Positions 53,382-61,068 of a DNA stretch of 64,000 bases are shown here, piece after piece (positions within the stretch are counted from its first letter, which is position 1; every line of letters starts with the position of its first letter). The DNA lies in assembly GCF_900101505.1 (NCBI RefSeq), contig NZ_FMZI01000001.1:248001-312000 (forward strand), read 5' to 3'. The notes beneath the pieces were generated by a model. It was not told the origin of the DNA. It searched no databases and saw nothing but the letters and a program-made list of their open reading frames with translations. A program made the position numbers and the translations under genes. Source of the DNA: Antarctobacter albus. Its GTDB lineage: Bacteria; Pseudomonadota; Alphaproteobacteria; Rhodobacterales; Rhodobacteraceae.

Positions 53382-54538
53382 TGGCACATCTCTCTTTCCC
53401 CGATCTCCTGGCGCTGGTGCCGCAGGCGCCCGATTGGCGGCTGGACTGGGGGGGTATTCAGGCCCTCTGGCCCGAGTTGCAGGCGCTGGACGACTGCCCG
53501 CAGGACCCGATCCATCATGGCGAGGGTGATGTGGGCATCCATACCTGCATGGTGCTGGAGGCGCTGATCGCCGATCCGGACTGGCGCGCCTTGCCAGGGG
53601 CAGATCGGGAGTTACTGTTCTGGGCGGCGGTGCTGCACGACGTGGGCAAACCCGGCACGACGGTCACTGAGGATGGGCGCATCAAGGCCCCCGGCCATTC
53701 GCGCCGGGGATCCCTGATGGCGCGCCGCCTGCTGCGCGAGGTCGAGATGCCCTTTGCCTGGCGCGAGGCGCTCTGCGGGATCATCAGCTATCACCAGGTG
53801 CCCTTCTGGCTGATCGAACGGGACGACCCGGCGCGCGAGGCGATCAAGCTGTCCTGGCGCTGCCGGCCCGACCTTCTGTGCCTGCACGCCCGCGCCGATG
53901 CGCGCGGGCGCATCGCGCAGGACGTGCCGGGGATCGTTATGAACACCGATCTCGCGCGCGAGGCTTTCCTTGAACAGTGCTGTCTGACCGCGCCCTTCGG
54001 CTTTGCCAATGACGAAAGCCGGGTGGCGTTCTTCGAACGTGACGACCGCGATCCGCATTACGCGGCCTTCGAAGACCCCAGATGCACCGTCACGCTGATG
54101 TCGGGGCTGCCGGGATCGGGCAAGGACACCTGGATCGCGGCGCACATGCCGGATCACCCGGTCGTCAGCCTGGACGCGCTGCGCGACGAGATGGGCGTCA
54201 GCCCGACGGCGAACCAGGGCGCGGTGATAGATGCGGCGCGGGAACGGGCCAAGGTGCACCTGCGGGCGGGCCGGGATTTTGTCTGGAACGCGACCAACGT
54301 CAGCCGCCAGGTGCGGGCCAAGCCCCTGTCCCTGGCGCGGGCCTACGGTGCGCGGGTCGAGATCGTCTACCTGGAGGTGCCGCCCAAACGGCTGGGCCAG
54401 CAGAACCGTGACCGAGAGGCCGTGGTGCCACAGACCGTGCTGGACACCCTGGTCCGCAAGCTGGAGCCGCCCGAGGCCTGGGAGGCCCACAAGATTCACT
54501 ATGTCCTGCCGGAGGCCGCCACGGCGGCCCCGGCCTGA
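53378..54538 (+). CDS. HD-Pnk: HD phosphohydrolase fused to a polynucleotide kinase
   Basis: 386 residues. The HD domain holds H86-D87 (VLHDVGKPG), H54, H106 and H138 (IISYHQVPFW). The kinase domain starts at about 235 with P-loop GLPGSGKDT (242-250), DSRVAFF before it and NATNVSRQVRAKPL later. It fits the end-healing enzyme known from Runella: the HD domain removes 2',3'-phosphate, the kinase phosphorylates 5'-OH. With the RNA ligase directly upstream it makes a complete break-repair pair. Confidence 0.88.
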   Translation: MMAHLSFPDLLALVPQAPDWRLDWGGIQALWPELQALDDCPQDPIHHGEGDVGIHTCMVLEALIADPDWRALPGADRELLFWAAVLHDVGKPGTTVTEDGRIKAPGHSRRGSLMARRLLREVEMPFAWREALCGIISYHQVPFWLIERDDPAREAIKLSWRCRPDLLCLHARADARGRIAQDVPGIVMNTDLAREAFLEQCCLTAPFGFANDESRVAFFERDDRDPHYAAFEDPRCTVTLMSGLPGSGKDTWIAAHMPDHPVVSLDALRDEMGVSPTANQGAVIDAARERAKVHLRAGRDFVWNATNVSRQVRAKPLSLARAYGARVEIVYLEVPPKRLGQQNRDREAVVPQTVLDTLVRKLEPPEAWEAHKIHYVLPEAATAAPA

Positions 54539-54563
54539 TACCCGATGAAAAAGGAGATCGAGC

Positions 54564-55808
54564 ATGATGTTCCCACCCCGTGACCGCAGCCGGTCGCACC
54601 ATCCCAGCGACATGCGCGGGGATGAGCGCCGCGCGCATCACCCGGACCTGACCAGGCTGCAGGGCTGGAAGTCGATGAAGGCCGAGGCCGACCTGCCCGA
54701 GAACCGCTGGGACGAGGAACGCCGTTGGGCGCTGCGCATGGGCCTGACCGGGGCGGACAGCATCGAGGACAAGTCGATCCCGACCTTCGCGCGGGGCGAA
54801 CTGCCGCATTACGCGGGGATCAACACCTTTCTCAAGGCGCCTTACGCCGAGGACGTGACCGAGGTTCAGCACTATGACGCGACGGTCTTGGGCATCCCGT
54901 TCGATGGTGGCACGACCTATCGCCCCGGCACGCGGTTCGGGCCGCAGGGTGTGCGCAAGATCAGCGCGCTTTACACGCCCTACAACTACGAGCTGGGCGT
55001 GGACCTGCGCGAGCAGATGACGCTCTGCGATGCGGGCGACGTGTTCACCATCCCTGCGAACCTGGAAAAATCGTTCGACCAGATCTCGCGCGCCGTCAGC
55101 CATGTCTTCTCGTCCGGCAGCTTCCCGGTGATGATCGGCGGCGATCACTCCATCGGCTTCCCCTGTGTGCGCGGCATCGCGGAATGCACCTCGAAGAAGA
55201 TCGGCATCGTGCATTTCGACCGTCACGCCGACATCCAGGAAAAGGACCTGGACGAGCGAATGCACACCACGCCGTGGTTCCATTCGACCCTTCTGCCCAA
55301 CGTGCCCGCCAAGAACCTGGTACAGGTGGGGATTGGAGGCTGGCAGGTGCCGCGCGAGGCAGTCAAGGTCGCGCGCGAGCGCGAGACCAACATCATCACC
55401 ATGTCCGACATGGAGCGGATGGGCGTCGAAAAGACCGCCGAGATGGCGCTGGAGATGGCATGGGACGGGGTCGACATGGTCTACATGTCCTTCGACATCG
55501 ACTCGATCGACTGCGGGTTCGTTCCCGGAACCGGCTGGCCTGAACCGGGCGGCTTCCTGCCGCGCGAGGCGTTGGCTCTGGCCTCCAAGGTCGCGGCCGA
55601 GGGGCTTTGCGGGATGGAGCTGGTCGAGGTTTCGCCGCCCTATGACACCTCGGACATCACGGCGCTGATGGGGACGCGGGTGATCGTGGACGTGCTGGGG
55701 TCGATGGTGGCGGCGGGCAAGATGGGCGCGCACAAGAAGCACATCGACAAGCCGGTGACGATCCCGCACGGCGAATACGAGGGCAACCGCTGGAGCAACA
55801 AGCCCTGA
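54564..55808 (+). CDS. Guanidine-hydrolase-type ureohydrolase
   Basis: 414 residues; ATG after AAGGAG. Metal ligands of the arginase family are H195 (GGDHS), D219 / H221 / D223 (FDRHADIQ) and D311 / D313 / D316 (FDIDSID). It is about 100 residues longer than agmatinase, with an N-terminal extension (MMFPPRDRSRSHHPSDMRGD), as in cyanobacterial Ni-dependent guanidine hydrolases. Placed after a ykkC riboswitch and guanidine transporter, it most likely cuts guanidine into ammonia and urea. Agmatinase or guanidinobutyrase activity is the alternative. Confidence 0.85.
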   Translation: MMFPPRDRSRSHHPSDMRGDERRAHHPDLTRLQGWKSMKAEADLPENRWDEERRWALRMGLTGADSIEDKSIPTFARGELPHYAGINTFLKAPYAEDVTEVQHYDATVLGIPFDGGTTYRPGTRFGPQGVRKISALYTPYNYELGVDLREQMTLCDAGDVFTIPANLEKSFDQISRAVSHVFSSGSFPVMIGGDHSIGFPCVRGIAECTSKKIGIVHFDRHADIQEKDLDERMHTTPWFHSTLLPNVPAKNLVQVGIGGWQVPREAVKVARERETNIITMSDMERMGVEKTAEMALEMAWDGVDMVYMSFDIDSIDCGFVPGTGWPEPGGFLPREALALASKVAAEGLCGMELVEVSPPYDTSDITALMGTRVIVDVLGSMVAAGKMGAHKKHIDKPVTIPHGEYEGNRWSNKP

Positions 55809-55826
55809 GCCGGGCTGGAGGAACGC

Positions 55827-56282
55827 ATGCCGCATGACATCGTGAACGGCCATATCGGCCACCATCATCATCACCACCCTCACGACCACAACCACCCGCA
55901 TGACCACGACCACCTGCACAGCCACCTGCCGCCCGAGGATGAGGCGGCAGAGTTGCAGGTGCTGGCGACGCAGTTCATCGACGGTTTCGTGCAAGCGGCG
56001 GACAAGACAGCCTATCTGCGGCTGGCGGGCGTGCCCTTCGAGCGACCCGGCGCGGGCGGCGGCACCGCGCTGAAACTGGTGGACGTGGAGCTGAAGACCG
56101 AGTGGCAGGTCGGCACGGCCTCGCCATCCTTCGGATCGCGCGAGCTGAGCTACCTGCCTTTCCCGGGCGAGATGGTGCGCGAGCGGACGAACATGGCGCT
56201 GGTCTATGTTTCGATGACCGAAAAGTCTCTTTGGGACATCCGCCAGTTCCTGCGAGAACGCCTGGCCGGGCAAGGGGACTGA
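55827..56282 (+). CDS. His-rich protein, probable nickel-handling accessory
   Basis: 151 residues; ATG after GGAGGAA, 18 bases past the ureohydrolase stop. The first 33 residues include 16 His (H3, H9, H12-17, and every second residue from H19 to H33), as in HypB, UreE and Hpn-type tails. The remainder is a single unknown domain (TQFIDGFVQAADKTAYLRLA; GGGTALKLVDVELKTEWQVG). Cyanobacterial guanidine hydrolase needs Ni and accessory HypA/HypB-like proteins; this His-rich gene may replace them. No homologue is recognised. Confidence 0.75.
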   Translation: MPHDIVNGHIGHHHHHHPHDHNHPHDHDHLHSHLPPEDEAAELQVLATQFIDGFVQAADKTAYLRLAGVPFERPGAGGGTALKLVDVELKTEWQVGTASPSFGSRELSYLPFPGEMVRERTNMALVYVSMTEKSLWDIRQFLRERLAGQGD

Positions 56283-56295
56283 CCCGGCCAGGATG

Positions 56296-56328
56296 CCGGC
56301 CCGGTTGCCCCCGGGGGGACCGGGCCGG
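56296..56328. terminator. Hairpin at the end of the guanidine operon
   Basis: CCGGCCCGGT / ACCGGGCCGG, a perfect 10-bp stem with a 13-base loop. The arms are identical to those at 50705-50730. There is no T-tract, so termination strength is uncertain. Confidence 0.55.
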
Positions 56329-56372
56329 TGTCATGTCACCTTTCCATCAGGCAAGGGCCTGCATCGTCGTGT

Positions 56373-58361
56373 TCATAGGAGCAGCGTGTCCAGCCCAAGG
56401 TCCTCGACGGTGGTGTCTTGCAGAACCACGGTGACGCCGGCGTCCTGGAACACCAGGTCGTCGCCTTGCTGGCGGAACTCGGCCAGCGCGTCCGCCGTGT
56501 CGGCATAGCCGAAGCCGCGCAGGTCAAGCGTGTCCCAGCTTTCGAAATCGGTGATCACATGGGTGCCATCCGAGGCGGGCGCAAAGACGAAGGTATCGGA
56601 CAAGTCGCCCCCGGACAGGGTGGAATCCCCGGCACCCGGGTCCAGCACGTCATCCGGACCCAGCGCGCGGGTCCAGCGCGCCAGCTCCGCTTCCATCATC
56701 TGCTTGAATTCGGGACTTTCGGCAAAATGCGAGACCACGAATTCGCGGCTTTGCCCGTCCTCCAGGTAGCCCATCCAAACCGCCTTGCCGGCCGCATCCG
56801 AGGCGCGGTTCAGGACGTTCTGGTAAAGCATTTCGACAAAGGCCTCGTCGGTGAGGTTGCCGTAGGTGGCCTGGAACTCGGGGCTGTGCACGAAACCCGC
56901 GATGACGTTGAAATAGTTGGCGCCATTGGCCAATTGCTCGGTCCAGTAGCCATAGCCGTTGGCATCCGGCGCACGCGCCAGCGTGGCCTGGTACAGGCGA
57001 AAGGCCATGCCGGCATAGGTCGTCGAGGCGCCGGTCATCTGGTCGCCATACAGTACGTCGTCCCCGGCCTGTCCCAGCAGCGTATCGGCGCCGGACTGGC
57101 CAAGAAGCGTATCGGCGCCGCCGCCGCCTTCGAGCAGGTCGTGGCCGCGCGCGCCATCCAGGTAGTTGGCAGCGCCATTTCCCGTGATGTGGTTGTTCCA
57201 TGCATTGCCGATGCCGTCGATGGTGTCGGAACCGGTCAGGACCAGGTCCTCGACCTCGGGCGCATCGGCCCACATGCGGAAGGTGACGGAAGTATTGATC
57301 CGGTCGTGGCCCTCGCCGGGAAGTTCGATCACCACGTCGTCGGGACTGTCGATGTAGTAGACGTCGTTGCCTGTGCCGCCGACCAGGGTGTCGTTGCCCT
57401 TGGTGTCCTGCAGCGTGTCGTCGCCCGCCATGCCGTAGATCACGTCATTGCCCCAGGCGCCGTTCAGTGCGTTGTCGCCGGAATTGCCGGTCAGCACGTT
57501 GTCCAGCCCGTTGCCCGTGCCGCTCAGGTCGGCGGTGCCCGTCAGCGTCAGGTTTTCCAGGGTGAGGCCAAAGGTGCGCAGCTCGAAGTCGACCGAGGAC
57601 CGCACGAGGTCGATGCCGGCGTCCTCTTCCTCGATGATGATGTCGCCCGGATGATCGACCACGAAGACGTCGTTTCCGGCGGTGCCCACCAGCGTGTCGG
57701 CGCCCCCGGTGCCCGTGACCTGCATGTCCAGCAGCGCGGCCACCAGGCTGTCGGCCAGCACGACACTGGCGGGGTCGGAATAGTGCAGCCCGTCGGAAAA
57801 GATCTGCGCCGGGGCGATCCCTGCGGCGGCCATGACAGGGTCGGGCCGTACCGTGACGATCCCGGGATTGTCGGCGCCAAGGCGGATCAGCTCTGCCTGG
57901 ATGGCGTCCCAGTGCAGGCGCTCGGACGCGGCGGGGGCATGGTCCGAGAGACCGGAGATCACGATGGGCGCGTTCTCGACCCCGGTGGGACGGTTGATCG
58001 CCGAGGCGACACCGGCGCGGAATTCGCCCATCAGGTCGTGAAAGTCCGGGGCGTAATCGGCGGGCGTGCCCGAGCGGTCGGTATCGCCTTCGCCCTGGAC
58101 CCAGATCACCCCGGCGACATAGCCGTCCGGCGTGGCCAGCAGGGCGGCGATGGTTTCATCGACGATCACCGCGCGCATTTCGCCCGGGGTTTCCCAGTCG
58201 GTCTTGCCGTCCCGGGCGCTGGTCAGCGGTGCGCCCGAGGAATGTGCCCGAACCAGGACATAGTTCCCGGCCCCATAAGTTTCGTTCAGCGCGTCGATGA
58301 TCTCGCCCGCGATGCGGCCTGCATTGCTTTGCCCAGCCAATACGACAATCGGTGTTCCCAC
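56373..58361 (-). CDS. RTX-type secreted protein with SGNH/esterase head and DUF4214 tail
   Basis: 662 residues. The N-terminus is an SGNH-like esterase: VVLAGQSNAGRIAG (nucleophile block) and VIWVQGEGDTDRSG, then GLHYSD near residue 195. After about residue 220 come calcium-binding RTX units (GGADTLVGTAGND, GNDTLVGGTGNDV, GADTLLGQAGDDV). About residues 455-560 are a DUF4214-type domain (AGMAFRLYQATLARAPDANG), and the end repeats the RTX pattern. No Sec signal, so export through type I secretion is likely. Likely deacetylates or binds a glycan. Confidence 0.82.
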   Translation of the reverse strand: MGTPIVVLAGQSNAGRIAGEIIDALNETYGAGNYVLVRAHSSGAPLTSARDGKTDWETPGEMRAVIVDETIAALLATPDGYVAGVIWVQGEGDTDRSGTPADYAPDFHDLMGEFRAGVASAINRPTGVENAPIVISGLSDHAPAASERLHWDAIQAELIRLGADNPGIVTVRPDPVMAAAGIAPAQIFSDGLHYSDPASVVLADSLVAALLDMQVTGTGGADTLVGTAGNDVFVVDHPGDIIIEEEDAGIDLVRSSVDFELRTFGLTLENLTLTGTADLSGTGNGLDNVLTGNSGDNALNGAWGNDVIYGMAGDDTLQDTKGNDTLVGGTGNDVYYIDSPDDVVIELPGEGHDRINTSVTFRMWADAPEVEDLVLTGSDTIDGIGNAWNNHITGNGAANYLDGARGHDLLEGGGGADTLLGQSGADTLLGQAGDDVLYGDQMTGASTTYAGMAFRLYQATLARAPDANGYGYWTEQLANGANYFNVIAGFVHSPEFQATYGNLTDEAFVEMLYQNVLNRASDAAGKAVWMGYLEDGQSREFVVSHFAESPEFKQMMEAELARWTRALGPDDVLDPGAGDSTLSGGDLSDTFVFAPASDGTHVITDFESWDTLDLRGFGYADTADALAEFRQQGDDLVFQDAGVTVVLQDTTVEDLGLDTLLL

Positions 58362-58438
58362 GTGTCACCTCCAGTCGCCCCCACGCGGGAAACTGGCAAT
58401 CGGCGATTAACGCAGCCTTTGAACCTTGGCTGTAAGTC

Positions 58439-59248
58439 TCAGGGATTTGAGGTGGTTTCGACGGGTGTCCGCAGGCGCTGACGCAGCCCTGCCCAAAGCA
58501 CGGCGCCAAGCGTCGCGTTGCCGTGCAGGATATCGTCGCTTTCCTGCCGTCCGCCTTCGGCCAGGCGGGGACCCGCACGCATCAGATCGGCCCGTGTCAG
58601 GCAGTCGTGGCTGCGTGTGTCCGTGGATTGCAGAAGACAGCTTGCGCCGTCTATCTTTCTGAAAACGCTATTGTATGCGGCGTGCAGATCCTCGGCGAGG
58701 GCGGCGCCGTCGCCGTTCCGGACGACGCGGCGAAAGACCGGGTATTTGCCTTCCATCTGCAACAGGGCGTCCGAGGGGAAAGGTTGTGGCACGAGCAGCA
58801 CCGGACAGGGCGCGGATCGTGCCAGCGTGGCGCCCAGAGAGCTTTTCGTCAGGGCCACCAGGGCCGCGCGATAGGCCGAGCGGGTCATCAGCGGGCGCGG
58901 CGTGCCGGGACCGTCGGTCAACGCCCGGGCCAACGCCCGTGCGCCCGATGGCCAGCCGGACACCGCGTGGCCCTGCTGCAACCGCACGGCGGCAAAGGCC
59001 GATGGCACCAAACCCGCGATCACGATGGCGTCGAAGTCGCGCAGATCCAGCCTGTCGGACGTGCCCATCCCGTCCAGACGTTTGCACAGGTCCTCCGAGA
59101 CCGCCCGCAGGATCCCATCCTCGACCGCGATGTCAGAAGCTGCGAGGCCGGGCTTGGCAAAGATGGTCAGCGCGTCGCCCGCCGGATCGGCGCGATGGGC
59201 CGCGATCAGCATGGCCGCATGGGAATCCCCGATCAGGCAAAGCCTCAT
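58439..59248 (-). CDS. SGNH-like hydrolase or GSCFA-partner protein
   Basis: 269 residues from the ATG at 59248, overlapping the stop of the GSCFA gene by four bases. The N-terminus MRLCLIGDSHAAMLIAAHRA contains a GDSH block like the first SGNH motif, and AIVIAGLVPSAF follows. The later His-containing block is not obvious. Coupling to a GSCFA gene suggests a glycan-modifying function. Confidence 0.6.
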   Translation of the reverse strand: MRLCLIGDSHAAMLIAAHRADPAGDALTIFAKPGLAASDIAVEDGILRAVSEDLCKRLDGMGTSDRLDLRDFDAIVIAGLVPSAFAAVRLQQGHAVSGWPSGARALARALTDGPGTPRPLMTRSAYRAALVALTKSSLGATLARSAPCPVLLVPQPFPSDALLQMEGKYPVFRRVVRNGDGAALAEDLHAAYNSVFRKIDGASCLLQSTDTRSHDCLTRADLMRAGPRLAEGGRQESDDILHGNATLGAVLWAGLRQRLRTPVETTSNP

Positions 59249-60306
59249 GCCCGGGCCTCCGGTGCGGCAAAAGCCTCCAGCAGGGCCTCTTCGCAGATAT
59301 CGTCCTGGCGATCCTGCCGGGATGTGGCAGAGGGCAAGGCAAGATCGGGACGCGGGACGCCGCCCAGTTCCGGGTGGGCGCCGAAGAACACCGACATGAC
59401 CGTGGCGACGCCTTCGGATGTGACGGTGCGCAGGTTGTCGTTGTAGAAACGCGCGCCAAACGGCGTGCCGGTGATGATCTCGTAAGAGGGGACATAGTCG
59501 ATCCCCGCGTCCAGCGCGGCAAGGTCGCCGGCGACGGCGCGCAGGACCGATTTCGAATAGGTGGTTGCCGCAAGCACATGCGCACCGCTGGCGGTGGCGG
59601 TCAGCGGAACCGGAGAGACCGTGAGCAGGACCTTGATCCGGGGGTTCCAGCGCCGCAGCCGGGCGATAGCCTCCGTCAGGTCCTCGTGAACCTCGGCAAA
59701 GCCCTGGTTGACAAAAACATGACGCTCCGGATCGAAACGCCCGCCCAGGACACCCGGAACACTGGGGTAGACCAGGCCGCTGTCGCGATCGGCCCAGCAT
59801 TCGGTCAGACCCAGGGTAAAGACAAACACGTCGGTGGTGTCGAACATCGCCCGCACGCGGCGCAGGTGATCCCGGCGGAAGGCGCAAAGCTCTTCCTCGC
59901 TGGTGAACCCGTCGGGTTCCACGTTGGGTCGCAACCCGTCGACCCAGACATCGCCCCGGCGCCAGAGCGCCTCTTCGTGCAGCTGCGCGTCCTCGGCGTC
60001 CTCGAGCAGCTGGCGAAGCTGCCGGGCCGTGTAGATATTGCCGTAGCGCGCCGAGAACAGGCCATAGCCATATCGGCGGGCGACCTCGGGCGGCATCAGG
60101 GCCGGGGCCGGTTCTGCCTCCACCAGCTCCAGCGCCGAGGCGCGGACATAGGTGGCGATGTTCTGCGCGAAACAACTGCCCGCCGTGGCGATGCGCATCC
60201 CGGGCCGCAGCGCGACCTTGGGCGTGTAGAGCGCGTCCAGGTGAAAATCTCCCGCAGCACGGCAGGGTTTCCAGAAGGCCTGAGGGGGCAGGGCGGAATA
60301 GGGCAT
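59245..60306 (-). CDS. GSCFA-domain protein
   Basis: 353 residues. RIATAGSCFAQNIATYVRAS holds the namesake motif, with YGYGLFSARYGNIYTARQLR, TLGLTECWADRDSG and VLLTVSPVPLTAT, all typical of the family. GSCFA proteins are predicted SGNH-fold acyl- or glycan-modifying enzymes, often at polysaccharide loci. It is cytoplasmic by appearance. Operon with the SGNH-like gene downstream. Confidence 0.88.
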   Translation of the reverse strand: MPYSALPPQAFWKPCRAAGDFHLDALYTPKVALRPGMRIATAGSCFAQNIATYVRASALELVEAEPAPALMPPEVARRYGYGLFSARYGNIYTARQLRQLLEDAEDAQLHEEALWRRGDVWVDGLRPNVEPDGFTSEEELCAFRRDHLRRVRAMFDTTDVFVFTLGLTECWADRDSGLVYPSVPGVLGGRFDPERHVFVNQGFAEVHEDLTEAIARLRRWNPRIKVLLTVSPVPLTATASGAHVLAATTYSKSVLRAVAGDLAALDAGIDYVPSYEIITGTPFGARFYNDNLRTVTSEGVATVMSVFFGAHPELGGVPRPDLALPSATSRQDRQDDICEEALLEAFAAPEARA

Positions 60307-61068
60307 GATCGCAGCTTAGGCTCAGTACCGTGCCAAACTAAGGCATTTTCGCAGAAATGCTGTGGCGCAGCGCCGCTGGCAGTACCCTGAGAGGCAAATA
60401 CGCGATTTGTTTCGAATGATTCGGATTTCCATCACTATTGCCTGATGACCTCTCTGCCCAATCCCGCGCCGGTTGCAGGATTGATGCCGCTGCCGCGACA
60501 GTCCAGTGTGAATTGTGGCAGGAAGAGGGCGGCCGCCCGGCTGGAAAAGGTATTTCATTAACTGTTTTTTAATTGATGACAATCGCCGGTCGCGAATCGG
60601 GATGAGACGCCAAATATGGTGCCCGAAGTTCGTTTCTGTACCTTTTGTGGGCGCTACTTGTTTCGATTTCTGAATAAGTTGCCGGATCAATCCGTGTCGA
60701 ATTCACGGCAAATCCGCTGCAAACTGTCCATTTCACGGCAGGACTGTGCCGGGATGCGCCATTTTCTCCTTCTCGGAACAGAGTGGGCAAAGTAATAATT
60801 TTGCAAGCCCAACTGGGGGGTGAAGTCTGCTGGCCACGGGGGCGGCCGCTGAACCGCTCGCATCCGAGATGCGAAGTGAAGCGAGGATGGAGAACCATCC
60901 GTGCCGTCAAGGCATCCTTGTCCGCGTCACGACGTGGGCCGGGGGCGCGATCACTTCGCACAAGCACTGGCATGGCGAGCACGCGAATTTAAGGGCAGTG
61001 CCACAGGCATTGCCGGTGCAATGGCGCGGGGCGCGGTCCTCCGTCTGTTTTGGAAGAGGGTCGAGAGA
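60307..61068. other. Long intergenic region, no credible gene
   Basis: 762 bases between the divergent GSCFA and Hint genes, with AT-rich patches around 60540-60600 and 60780-60810. A 137-codon open frame on the minus strand (60569-60982) lacks a ribosome site and has no recognisable protein. Promoters for both sides must lie here. GGAAGAGGG at 61052-61060 serves the Hint gene. Confidence 0.5.

Noticed and set aside
55859-55925. Short-period CAC/CAT repeats looked like a simple sequence repeat
   Set aside because: They are the His codons of a real gene with alternating Asp/Asn/Pro codons, not a DNA-level microsatellite.
54300-56273. 657-codon minus-strand open frame
   Set aside because: Opposite the ureohydrolase and His-rich genes; its His content is antisense of Asp/His codons.
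56418-58481. 687-codon plus-strand open frame
   Set aside because: Antisense to the RTX/esterase gene. Composition is Val/Gly/His/Gln-rich without any family motif.
60569-60982. 137-codon minus-strand open frame in the long intergenic region
   Set aside because: No ribosome site and no recognisable protein.
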